The notes under the pieces were generated by a model. That model saw only the letters and a list, made by a program, of their open reading frames with translations. It ran no database searches and was not told the DNA's origin. 8,231 nt of DNA, from the NCBI GenBank assembly GCA_029775955.1, contig JARVJW010000033.1, positions 1 to 8,231 of the forward strand. Direction: 5' to 3'. The stretch comes from Nitrososphaeria archaeon. Its GTDB lineage: Archaea > Thermoproteota > Nitrososphaeria > Conexivisphaerales > UBA164. Of this stretch, positions 1 to 6,629 are shown piece after piece (position 1 is the stretch's first letter; the number at the start of each line of letters is the position of its first letter). The position numbers and the translations under genes are program-made.

Positions 1-210
1 AAGAAGACCCTTAGGATTTTTTGCTTTTACCATTATTTCAATATTATTTTACCTAATAGATAAATGTTAATAATAGTAGATTATTGTGCTTTGTTGCATA
101 TATCAAAAAATAGTTAATTTGTTAATAATTCCAAATTTAAATTAAAGAAATTATTTATTTTAAATCGGTAATTTATCCTAATTTTTAAATAATTAGCACA
201 ACTTTTAACT
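1..210. other. AT-rich non-coding stretch
   Basis: This stretch is very AT-rich and holds no convincing ORF on either strand. Short A/T palindromes occur, for example AATAAT-AGTAG-ATTATT near 66-85, but they are what such composition produces by chance. It lies just outside the relic right end and the TnpB copy A, so it may be ordinary intergenic DNA that served as an insertion target. Confidence 0.5.
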
Positions 211-249
211 CAGCGAGCGGGAAGTCCCCTTGACTTGGATGAAAGCGAG
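211..249 (+). repeat. Relic resembling an IS605-type right end
   Basis: The segment begins AGCGAGCGGG and then CCCC, which resembles the AGCGAGCGTGGCCCC run at the right end of TnpB copy B (minus strand, about 8010-7994). It closes with a second AAGCGAGC. A short GTCC/GGAT stem can be drawn, but no strong hairpin survives. No TnpB gene ends just upstream, so this could be an orphan right end, or the left-end structure of copy A, whose ATG lies about 80 bases downstream. The assignment rests on resemblance only. Confidence 0.25.
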
Positions 250-255
250 CAAAAG

Positions 256-264
256 TATTTATAA
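256..264 (+). promoter_or_regulatory. Possible TATA box for TnpB copy A
   Basis: The sequence TATTTATAA is a fair archaeal TATA element. It would place transcription start near 285-290, about 40 bases before the ATG at 329. No upstream BRE stands out beyond a purine-rich AAAAG. Confidence 0.3.
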
Positions 265-328
265 TTATGCAGCTATAATAGGACAAGTAATGTGTTAAAA
301 AAGTATGTTGAAGATCAAGGTAAATAAT

Positions 329-1462
329 ATGGTTAGTGCGGAAAAGAACAGCAGGATACGGGAGAAAGGCAGGGAGACAAGCGGAAAGGTCAGACTGCAA
401 AAGTATATGAAATAAAATTCGATAAAAGCAAAATATCAAAGCAAAGATTCGACTCACTTCAAAGGCTCTTTCTTGAAGGGAAGTGGTTTACATAATATCA
501 AAAGGCATAACAGATTCTGTTTCTTATAAAGACAAAAAGGTAAAGGTTGGCGATAAATTCGAAGAAAGGGAGCTGATTGTATTGTCATCACAGATGAAAC
601 AATACCTGATAAAAAGGTTGCAAAACAACCTCAAAAGCCTTATTGAAAGCAAAGGGAAAGAAAACTGGAAAGATAAGGTACAGGAAGGCGCTGCATTCAA
701 TACCCCTAATGCAATACGGCATAACCTATAAAATAAAGGATAAAACAGTACAGGGCTTGGGTGATTTCAAAGCAATCGGGATAGATCAAATGCCATGCAA
801 CGCAGAGTTTGCTACTTTATAGAGAGGAACGGTGATTACTTCATGCATGTCGTTGCATACCTGCCAAAAGAGGAAAGAGTGCATAACGGCAGAGCAATAG
901 GCATTGACTTAGGCATAAAGAACCACATTCTCAAATGGAATTGAGGTGCAATATACCAATGCCCGAAAGGATAAAGCTTTACAAAGCAAGATCTCAATAT
1001 GACAAAAGGTCAAATAGAGGAACAAAGTTATTACAAAAGATAAAAAGCGAATTTTTACATCAGAACAATCAGAAGAAAGATATAAACAACAAACTTGCGC
1101 ATTATGTAACAACAAATTATGAATATATTGCTTACCAAAATGATAAGAGTTGGTCAAGGTTTTACGGAAGGAAGATATACCAAACTTCCATAGGAGGATT
1201 CCGCAATTGCCTAAAGGCAAGCACTCCTTTGGAAGTAGGCATGTTCATAAAAACAACTGGCGTATGCATGAATTGTGATACAGTGCAGCATCTGAACCTA
1301 TCGGATAGAATGGCAGTATGCCCTTCATGCCATTCAGTATTTGATAGGGATGTAGGTGCCGTAAATAAGATAAAGGAAGAAGGGCTTTGCCTAGGGAACC
1401 TAGGCGAGACACTCGCAGAGGATTATGCCTCTACCGTGCTCGAATACATAAAGCGCATGTGA
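329..1462 (+). pseudogene. tnpB: TnpB copy A (IS200/IS605-type), frameshifted
   Basis: TnpB proteins are RNA-guided nucleases of IS200/IS605 and IS607 elements. This one reads as a full-length family member (about 378 codons) only if about six frame changes are allowed, near 400, 483, 685, 830, 928 and 990. The proposed start is ATG 329, which opens a short basic N-terminus. Recognisable blocks follow in order: YEIKFD (about 406-423), a long middle segment (483-731), the RuvC-I motif AIGIDLG (894-914, Asp codon 906-908), a WSRFYGRKI block near 1150-1180, and the C-terminal zinc ribbon with two CxxC pairs (from 1265). The ribbon is followed by DRDVGAVNK, which carries the RuvC-III Asp. At the RuvC-II position the text reads YQND, without the expected Glu. 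The segment from 935 on is one open frame (175 codons) and could mimic a gene. Together with the nearly identical copy B, this shows a decayed mobile-element gene. Confidence 0.88.
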
Positions 1463-1504
1463 AAGCAAGCATTGCCGTTGAAGCTCCAAACAAGCGGGCG
1501 TGGC
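1264..1504 (+). repeat. Inverted repeat, arm A (TnpB 3' end)
   Basis: These 241 bases match the reverse complement of 7997-8231 (235 bases). By eye there are about 10-11 substitutions and one 6-base in-frame length difference, located where copy A reads NKIKEEGL and copy B reads NKQEGL. The match continues about 40 bases past the TnpB stop codon and ends at GTGGC. Conservation beyond the stop is expected if the 3' end also encodes the guide RNA scaffold. The other arm runs into the window edge, so the full repeat may be longer. Confidence 0.95.
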
Positions 1505-1511
1505 AGTTCAC
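1463..1511 (+). mobile_element. Right end of TnpB copy A, terminal hairpin missing
   Basis: After the TGA stop the sequence follows copy B almost base for base as far as GTGGC (1504), then jumps to AGTTCAC (1505-1511). In copy B the same GTGGC is followed by a 20-base GC-rich hairpin region and then TAATTCAC. Copy A therefore looks as if it lost the terminal hairpin but kept the TTCAC end. This right end should be non-functional. The short AGTTCAC match could be coincidental. Confidence 0.5.
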
Positions 1512-1765
1512 CCCTTTCATATGATGCTCAAAGAGGGGAAATAGTTAAACTTGCATGGGAAAAGAGACATAAAAACAATTCTTTACATTTTACTCACGCT
1601 GTCTGGTCTCCTTTTATTTTAGAATCAATTATGTCATGTTATAATTGGGAATTAGTTGAAAGGCATCAACAAGATAGATGGAATAGGTTAGAAACAGCCA
1701 CGATGATCTTTATAAGTAGCTATAATATATATGAAGATAAAGGAAATACTGAAGGTGATAAAACC
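1512..1765 (+). other. Spacer between two TnpB relics, open but unrecognised
   Basis: One forward frame stays open from inside the copy A right end through this spacer and into TnpB copy C (1472-1942, 156 codons). The encoded text (for example WELVERHQQDRWNRL) matches no family I recognise, and the frame is a chimera of right-end DNA, spacer and pseudogene. I do not call it a gene. The 3' part probably contains the left end and promoter of element C. Confidence 0.4.
1708..1759 (+). promoter_or_regulatory. Promoter-like TATA and ribosome site for TnpB copy C
   Basis: Two TATA-like stretches, TTTATAAG (about 1709-1716) and CTATAATATAT (1720-1730), lie 35-55 bases upstream of the ATG at 1766. 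The hexamer GGTGAT at 1754-1759 is complementary to the archaeal 16S 3' tail and sits 6 bases before that ATG. It supports 1766 as the original start of copy C. Confidence 0.45.
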
Positions 1766-2878
1766 ATGAACCACCCGTGGAAATCCAGGGGGGATAAGAG
1801 GACAATTGTCGGGCACTATAAGCCACAAGAGGACGTAATGAAGTACCTCACGGACATGCAGAAAGCGATAAGGCGCGCCCTTGAAGTTGCCTATGAAATG
1901 GCTATACATATTGCAATAGGATGCCTTCGCCAATTGCATTGAGAAAAGCGGTCAAGCCGTGGTTCGTGTCAAACTACGATTATGCGACTCACCACCTCAA
2001 CCCCGTTTTTGCCGTTGCCTGATAATATAAGAACCATTATGGCGAGCTGAGGATACCTGTTGTGAAGAAGCTTGAAATCAGGATTGACGGCGAGCTGTTC
2101 AAGGTTGAGGGCGACAAAGCAACGCTCCAGCCTGGGCATTACGCTTACGTCCTAATAAACACTGAGAACAAGCACTTCCTGGCATACAGCAAGGGCAAAG
2201 CTTCAGAGCTCTTGCTGACTGACAATTTTGTATGTGTTAACCATATCGGAAGTGGAAAAGACCTTAGGCGGCAGCTTCGTGGCGCAGGACTTCACGATAG
2301 ATTCCACGTTTGCGACGGTGAATGCTGGTAGGCCTGCGCTGAAAGGAACTGACACAGCGCACATACAGAACGACTTAGGGAGGAAGAGCCTGCAGAAGCA
2401 CATACACAGAAGAAGTACAGGAAACTGCGCCAGGCCAGAGGCAGGCAGAAGAACCGTGTCAATGATGCCTTGCAAAAGCTAACTACGGAGATGGTGAAGG
2501 AAAACCCAGGCGCATCGTTTGTCTTTAAAGACTTGGACTAGTGGAAACAACAGGAAGTTCAGGACAAAGTTGAACAAATGAAAGGCTTACCAGAAGATGA
2601 TTGAATGCAAGTCCTCATTCAAGACCGTTTACGTGAGCCCAAGAGGGACCTCAGAGTGTCCTGTCTGTGGTGATAAGCTGAAGCACCAGGCTTGGGGGAT
2701 ATCGAAATGCGAAACCTGTGGCGTGGACTACGACAGGCTTGCCATAACCCCGCGGCTACCGTGAGTTCAGATTGCTTTGAAGGATGAATACCTGTACAAC
2801 GGCCATGAGCCTAAAGTGGCCGGAGCGGGCTTGACTGAGAAGGTCAACGCTCCGAATGATGGTTATAAGAAATTATAA
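1766..2878 (+). pseudogene. tnpB: TnpB copy C, a second lineage, frameshifted
   Basis: This is a degenerate TnpB/OrfB gene, clearly different from copies A and B and more GC-rich than the host genes. It starts at ATG 1766 behind a GGTGAT site. The frame changes near 1920, at about 2235, near 2400 and near 2540-2580, and there are in-frame stops at 2020-2025, 2539-2541 and 2762-2764. Blocks in order are: an N-terminal helical segment with AIRRALEVAYEMA; KAVKPWFVSNYDYATHHLNP (from about 1945); a beta-rich stretch from 2062; a RuvC-I-like FTIDSTFAT (Asp codon 2300-2302); the RuvC-II region ENPGASFVFKDL; a zinc ribbon with CPVCG (from 2657) and CETCG (from 2708) followed by VDYDR; and a tail ending in TAA 2876-2878. 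The usual FEDL reads FKDL here (Lys codon 2527-2529), so the catalytic Glu is lost. The length (about 370 codons) fits a full-length TnpB. Confidence 0.85.
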
Positions 2879-2886
2879 CCTTTCAG
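2821..2886 (+). ncRNA. Probable omega-RNA scaffold / right end of element C
   Basis: Two strong hairpins lie at the very end of TnpB copy C. The first pairs CGGAGCG (2821-2827) with CGCTCCG (2848-2854), has a GGC bulge, and continues with TTGAC (2831-2835) pairing GTCAA (2843-2847) around a 7-base loop. The second is a perfect 8-bp stem, GGTTATAA-GAAA-TTATAACC (2861-2880), closed by a GNRA tetraloop and followed by TTTCAG. The TnpB stop codon lies inside the second stem. TnpB elements are known to produce a 3' guide RNA whose scaffold overlaps the end of tnpB, and this matches in position and shape. Transcription today is unproven because the element is decayed. Confidence 0.55.
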
Positions 2887-2945
2887 AAACGGTACCTGGA
2901 TGTATATAAAAAACACAAATAGCAATTATATATGGTTAATTGAGA

Positions 2946-2967
2946 GATTTAAATAACTTTTTAAATT
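2946..2967 (+). promoter_or_regulatory. Core promoter of the alcohol dehydrogenase operon
   Basis: The AT-rich run holds TTTAAATA (2948-2955) and TTTTTAAATT (about 2958-2967). With the usual TATA-to-start distance of 25 or so bases, transcription would begin about 2975-2985, within roughly ten bases of the ATG at 2988. No ribosome site precedes the ATG (the bases are TATTGAC), so a leaderless or nearly leaderless transcript is likely. Confidence 0.5.
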
Positions 2968-2987
2968 AATACGCTGCAATTATTGAC

Positions 2988-3998
2988 ATGAAAGCTATGG
3001 TATTGCATGGTACTGAAAAAATAGAATCAATGCCACTAAAATATGAAGAATATCCTACGCCAATTCCTGGTGCTGGTGAAGTGCTAGTTAAAGTCATTTC
3101 CTGCGGAGTTTGCCATTCGAATTTGCATATGATAGAAGGTGACTGGGTAAAATATGGGACACCAGCAAAATTACCCATAATTCCTGGTCATGAAATAATA
3201 GGCGAAATAAAAGAGTTGGGTGAAGGAGTAGTTAATTTAAAGCCAGGCCAGAATGTTGGCATATCTCCCTTATGGAACACGTGTGGGGCATGTGAATATT
3301 GTTTAAGTGGTAATGAGCAAGTATGCGACAGCGCTCAAATAACGGGAGAGACTGTGGATGGTGGATATGCCGAATACATCCTTGCAAAGGCGAATTATGT
3401 TTATAAAATACCAGATGGGATCAATTTGCAATCTGATGCACCACTGTTTTGTCCCGGCGTAACAGCTTATAGAGCATCAAAATTAGCTGAACTTGGTCCT
3501 GAAAGCGTTGCATTTATAATAGGAATAGGAGGTGTAGGACATGTAGCAATTCAAACTTCAAAGCTATTTGGAGCGCATGTGGTAGCAATATCAACCAATG
3601 ACGAACATGCTCAGTTGGCAAAAGAAGTGGGTGCAGATGATGTTATATTAACAAACAGGAACTATGATAATCTTGAAAAATATCACGAAAGCGCAAGTTC
3701 AGTAATTGTGTTTTCACCATCACAAAAAGCAATAGATGCTTCCCTTAAATTAGTAAAAAAAATGGGAACAGTTGTAATGGGTGTTTTTGGCGATCTTCAT
3801 GATTTTAGGTTTATTAATGAAATTAAGGTCAGGGGATCCCTAATCGGGCCTCGCAGAGATATGAATGAGGTTTTATCTTTGGCATCAAAGGGAAAATTAA
3901 AGATTAAAACTACAAAATTTCAAATGACTGAAGCTAATGAAGTTTTAAAAATGATGAAGGATGGAAAAATAATTGGACGGGCAGTACTTTTACCTTAA
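2988..3998 (+). CDS. Zinc-dependent medium-chain alcohol dehydrogenase
   Basis: This is a cytoplasmic NAD(P)-dependent oxidoreductase that would interconvert alcohols and aldehydes or ketones; the substrate cannot be read from the sequence. Its 336 residues are typical for the family. The N-terminal catalytic domain has the zinc ligands Cys39 (in CGVCHSNLH), His68 (PGHE) and Cys155 (FCPGVTAY). The structural zinc lobe has four cysteines at 99, 102, 105 and 113. The Rossmann fold shows GIGGVG at 179-184. The second strand ends AIST rather than in an Asp, which leans towards NADP, but this is an inference. All ligands are present and the frame is clean, so the gene should be functional. It has its own promoter and no ribosome site, and its last 26 bases overlap the next gene. 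The flanks are mobile-element debris upstream and a core biosynthetic gene downstream. Confidence 0.95.
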   Translation: MKAMVLHGTEKIESMPLKYEEYPTPIPGAGEVLVKVISCGVCHSNLHMIEGDWVKYGTPAKLPIIPGHEIIGEIKELGEGVVNLKPGQNVGISPLWNTCGACEYCLSGNEQVCDSAQITGETVDGGYAEYILAKANYVYKIPDGINLQSDAPLFCPGVTAYRASKLAELGPESVAFIIGIGGVGHVAIQTSKLFGAHVVAISTNDEHAQLAKEVGADDVILTNRNYDNLEKYHESASSVIVFSPSQKAIDASLKLVKKMGTVVMGVFGDLHDFRFINEIKVRGSLIGPRRDMNEVLSLASKGKLKIKTTKFQMTEANEVLKMMKDGKIIGRAVLLP

Positions 3999-4770
3999 TA
4001 ATTGGGACGCAGGATTATATTTTGACATAGCAAATCAATTAAGATTAAATATAGGCAAGGATTATATGAGTTCATCTTACTTTAATAGGTTAATAGATGT
4101 AAAGCCAATATTAGCTTTGGAAAAAATTATTAATCAATACGGTGGTAAGAAAGTTCTGGTTTTAGGTGCTGGTCCTTCACTTGAGACAAATATAAAGTCA
4201 TTGATGGAGTATTCCATTCTTAATGACTTTATAACAATAGCAGCAGATGGAGCATCTTATGCATTAAAAAAAATAGCCGATATAAACCCCAATTTTATAG
4301 TCACTGACCTTGATGGGTATCCAGAAGAAGAGGTCAAAATGTCTAATGATGAATCTGTAGCCGTTGTGCATTCTCATGGAGATAATATTAATTTATTAAG
4401 TCGCTATGTGCATCAATTAAAGAATCTAATCGGTACTACACAGTGTGAACCTCTCGGAAAACTATATAACTTTGGTGGATTTACAGATGGCGATAGAAGT
4501 GTTTACTTTGCAAATACGCTCAATCCGAAAATGATTGTGCTTGTTGGTATGGATTTTGGAGATAAAATCGGCAATTTTTCAAACGCTTTAAAAAAGGATA
4601 AGGTCAAAAAGATTATAAAACTCAAAATAGGCAAAAAGTTGTTGGAAAGATTTGCAATGATGCACGCTAACAGTCTAGACTTATATGACATGACATCTGC
4701 CGGTAACAACATTAATGGGTTTAAAAAAATAAAAATTGATGACATGGTTAATATAATTAAAGGTAGGTAA
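3973..4770 (+). CDS. mptE: MptE-like 6-hydroxymethyl-dihydropterin pyrophosphokinase (DUF115)
   Basis: Archaeal MptE proteins transfer pyrophosphate from ATP to 6-hydroxymethyl-7,8-dihydropterin, a step toward tetrahydromethanopterin or folate-type cofactors. The 265-residue product shows the family motifs in order: an N-terminal WDAGLYFDI segment (residues 11-19), VLVLGAGPSLE (61-71), AADGASYAL, FIVTDLDG, VVHSHGDNI, FGGFTDGDRSVYFA and VGMDFG near residue 190. The start is inferred. TTG 3973 is the first codon after an in-frame TAA (3970-3972), and the next ATG (4066) would cut off the conserved N-terminus. The gene therefore overlaps the alcohol dehydrogenase by 26 bases, which suggests translational coupling. 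A TTG start with no visible ribosome site implies low or coupled expression. The family assignment is firm; the exact pterin substrate in this organism is inferred. Confidence 0.9.
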   Translation: MDGQYFYLNNWDAGLYFDIANQLRLNIGKDYMSSSYFNRLIDVKPILALEKIINQYGGKKVLVLGAGPSLETNIKSLMEYSILNDFITIAADGASYALKKIADINPNFIVTDLDGYPEEEVKMSNDESVAVVHSHGDNINLLSRYVHQLKNLIGTTQCEPLGKLYNFGGFTDGDRSVYFANTLNPKMIVLVGMDFGDKIGNFSNALKKDKVKKIIKLKIGKKLLERFAMMHANSLDLYDMTSAGNNINGFKKIKIDDMVNIIKGR

Positions 4771-4792
4771 TTTATAGAATTTTGTGCTATTC

Positions 4793-4816
4793 TAGCTCGA
4801 TATCTAGCTATTTTTT
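4793..4816 (+). terminator. Hairpin plus T-run terminator of the adh-mptE operon
   Basis: TAGCT (4793-4797) pairs with AGCTA (4806-4810) around an 8-base loop and is followed directly by six T residues (4811-4816). It lies 23 bases after the mptE stop. Archaeal termination needs mainly the T-run, so the hairpin may be incidental. Confidence 0.55.
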
Positions 4817-5249
4817 AAAACCTTATCTCCTAGATTTTTAGGTAATATGTTATAATTATTGCAGCATGACAATAGCTATCTAGTAATCAAAGCTACAAGC
4901 ACGTTAATATTAGATATTTATTTGTTATGGGCGGCCCTGGCAAGGTAATGACTGCTAACTGATGAATGCCAGCTAGAGCACTAAAGGACTAGGGAACTTG
5001 CTGGTGCCAGCAAGGCAAATTGGGAATGGAATTTATAAGCCATGCTTATCTTCAGCTAATTCATATTGCAAAACATGGTTAACATATAATTGATAGTTTG
5101 TAGCCCAACTGATGCCAAAGAGGCTCCTGCCCATGAGATGAGCCTTGTCCATACATTTTCCTTCCATATATGCAGTAGTTCAGCAAGTAGCAATGTTTCA
5201 CATCTAACTAACTAGTTAAGCTTTGCATAATTGGAAAACACGCTAAGAT
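4817..5249. other. Non-coding stretch with one strong palindrome
   Basis: No ORF or recognisable RNA gene is seen. Stops are dense in all frames. The clearest structure is CTTGCTGG-TG-CCAGCAAG at 4997-5014, with 8-base arms in a locally more GC-rich patch (about 4926-5030). No tRNA-like GTTCNANNC arm or set of C/D boxes could be placed. It may be decayed coding DNA continuing from the minus-strand relic at 5250-5806. Confidence 0.4.
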
Positions 5250-5806
5250 AAAAAAAGCAACTTTCTAGCTTAAATCTTAACCATTTAGCTCCCGCTAAAC
5301 CTCATCGTACACTACCATTTAGGTGGGCCAGTTCCTTCCCCTTATCACCTTTCAACTGTGCGCCTGAATTCATATGCAGTGATTGCTGGTACAAGCATTG
5401 TACAGTATTATTGCAACAACCCTTACAACAAAATTCCTGCTTAATGGCCTCTTCAACCATATATGAAGTCTCTATTCCTCACCTTATCATGACAGACGTG
5501 TGAAATTTGCCAGTGTTTATTTTGCCTCTAGTAACATCTTTGTCGATCTTACCATGATTCTGTGTAGTCTATTGTCATCCCTCACATAAATGCTTCTGCC
5601 TGTTAGTACACTTACAGCATAATCCAAGCATGCGAAGAATCAGGAGATGGAAAATCAATACTGAGCCAGCTTCTGCGGTTGTATTGTTGGCTGACCTTAT
5701 TATGTTCTCAATTATATATTTGAAATGCCATTAGTATGACAAAGTTCTGATTCAAGGCTTTAGAGGATAACTTCCTTTTCCTGTTGGGCTTCATTGGTTC
5801 GTTCAT
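5250..5806 (-). pseudogene. Decayed protein gene, possibly a transposase
   Basis: On the minus strand, protein-like segments appear in order but in different frames. They are an ATG start at 5806-5804 giving MNEPMKPNRKRK; then IENIIRSANNTTAEAGSV; then VRDDNRLHRIMVRSTK (within about 5520-5606); then GKFHTSVMIR (about 5482-5512); then NFVVRVVAIILYNAC (about 5385-5445); then ITAYEFRRTVER (about 5350-5385); then DKGKELAHLNGSVR (5305-5350). Co-linear, same-strand fragments of this quality suggest one gene of about 180 codons or more broken by several frameshifts and stops. The basic, Arg-rich character and the element-rich surroundings suggest a transposase, but I cannot name a family. An A/T-rich TATA-like stretch (about 5811-5823) lies just upstream of the ATG. 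Confidence 0.4.
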
Positions 5807-5810
5807 AGCT

Positions 5811-5868
5811 AAAATTTATAAACTAATGAAACCTTAAATAAATTGTTCTAAAAGAGTGATATATTATA
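5811..5868 (+). promoter_or_regulatory. Promoter region of the 5952-7122 gene pair
   Basis: Candidate TATA elements are AAATTTATAAAC (5812-5823) and GATATATTATA (about 5858-5868). The second is the better placed; it predicts a start near 5885-5895 and a leader of about 60 bases before the ATG at 5952. The first element is nearly symmetric and could also serve the minus-strand relic. Confidence 0.4.
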
Positions 5869-5875
5869 CTTGCGG

Positions 5876-5900
5876 AAGTATTGATAGATTGGAAATACTT
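5876..5900. promoter_or_regulatory. Operator-like inverted repeat near the predicted transcription start
   Basis: AAGTATT (5876-5882) and AATACTT (5894-5900) form perfect 7-base inverted arms separated by 11 bases. The centre-to-centre spacing is 18 bases. The repeat sits just downstream of the predicted TATA box and overlaps the predicted start, a usual place for an archaeal repressor. This is inferred from position and symmetry only. Confidence 0.35.
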
Positions 5901-5940
5901 GCTACATTCGTTATATGATCAATGTTATCAAAATGAACTT

Positions 5941-5947
5941 AGGTGAT
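5941..5947 (+). promoter_or_regulatory. Ribosome binding site AGGTGAT
   Basis: AGGTGAT is fully complementary to the archaeal 16S tail (ATCACCT) and lies 4 bases before ATG 5952. It decides the start. The upstream in-frame GTG at 5943 lies inside this site and is unlikely to be used. Confidence 0.7.
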
Positions 5948-5951
5948 CAGC

Positions 5952-6629
5952 ATGGACGGCAACGTAAATAGTTTGATCGGCATTAGACTCTCGTTTGTCT
6001 TTATGTTTAGTATTAATCAAAAAATAATTACCACCGATATAAATGATGTTGATCCTTCGTCTTTTAACATGGAGCGGTTAAATGAATTAAATGATGCAGA
6101 ACTGCACGTTCTTGGTGAAAATTTCCTTAAAGCAGATAGACTTAAGAGACACCCAGTATCTAAATTTGAACTACCGATAACTTCACAGGACGAGGCAAAG
6201 CCGTACATCGCAGAGGTTTATCTTCTCGCACATAAGGAGGGTAGTGAAATAATTGAAGTGTGGATTGAGGCGCCCGAACAGGAATTCAACCCTTATAGGC
6301 TACTGGATTTATTAAAACCTGAATCTCAGAACGGTTTCGTTAAATGCATACATCGCTCTCTTTCCTATTTAAAAGATGAACCTCCTCTTTTTACGTTCAT
6401 TGGAATCTTTGGATCAGGCATTGATGTTGACGAATTTATAGATGATCATCGTGTAGACATCGTGAATCTTTTATATCTAAATTCATCGCCAGTACCGTTC
6501 AAAGCTTCATTTGTAGACAATGAAATAAACAGAAATTTCTGTATTAGAGAGGGAGGTGCATCGTTCATGTCAGGATTCAGTGCTCTGAATATCATGTTCG
6601 TGAATACAAAAGAAACTAATGGTGATTAA
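5952..6629 (+). CDS. Unrecognised soluble protein, first of an overlapping pair
   Basis: I do not recognise this 225-residue protein. The start is ATG 5952, set by a strong AGGTGAT site. It has no signal peptide or convincing membrane helix, although residues 9-20 are hydrophobic (LIGIRLSFVFMF) and look like a core beta strand. The rest reads as a mixed alpha/beta fold rich in acidic residues, with short beta-like runs such as YIAEVYLLAH, EVWIEAP and FTFIGIFGSG. The C-terminus includes GGASFMSGFSALNIMF. It overlaps the next gene by 11 bases in another frame. A cytoplasmic alpha/beta domain followed by helices and two C-terminal membrane segments is the CorA layout, so this may supply the N-terminal domain of a divergent CorA-like system. 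That is inference from layout, not from a signature motif. Confidence 0.75.
   Translation: MDGNVNSLIGIRLSFVFMFSINQKIITTDINDVDPSSFNMERLNELNDAELHVLGENFLKADRLKRHPVSKFELPITSQDEAKPYIAEVYLLAHKEGSEIIEVWIEAPEQEFNPYRLLDLLKPESQNGFVKCIHRSLSYLKDEPPLFTFIGIFGSGIDVDEFIDDHRVDIVNLLYLNSSPVPFKASFVDNEINRNFCIREGGASFMSGFSALNIMFVNTKETNGD

Noticed and set aside
185..457. 90-codon minus-strand ORF
   Set aside because: It lies opposite the right-end relic and the start of TnpB copy A, has no ribosome site, and its text shows no family features.
909..1220. 103-codon minus-strand ORF
   Set aside because: Antisense shadow of the TnpB copy A pseudogene.
1472..1942. 156-codon forward ORF treated as a gene
   Set aside because: It joins right-end DNA of copy A, unrecognised spacer and the true N-terminus of copy C in one frame. 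The real start of the coding part is ATG 1766 behind GGTGAT.
2228..2482. 84-codon forward ORF as a separate protein
   Set aside because: Its front carries the RuvC-I region of TnpB copy C; it is one frame of that pseudogene.
4503..4745. 80-codon minus-strand ORF
   Set aside because: Antisense shadow of the mptE-like gene, which has clear family motifs on the plus strand.
4920..5040. C/D-box guide RNA or tRNA around the TGATGA near 4962
   Set aside because: A single C-like box with no properly placed D, C' and D' boxes, and no tRNA T-arm or acceptor stem could be drawn.
5302..5460. Minus-strand 52-codon Cys-rich ORF (CCKGCCNN)
   Set aside because: The Cys-rich text is an out-of-frame reading. 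The neighbouring frame over the same bases gives NFVVRVVAIILYNAC, which continues into ITAYEFRRTVER, so a broken larger gene explains it better.
5943..5951. GTG start at 5943 for the first gene of the pair
   Set aside because: It lies within the AGGTGAT ribosome site that serves ATG 5952.
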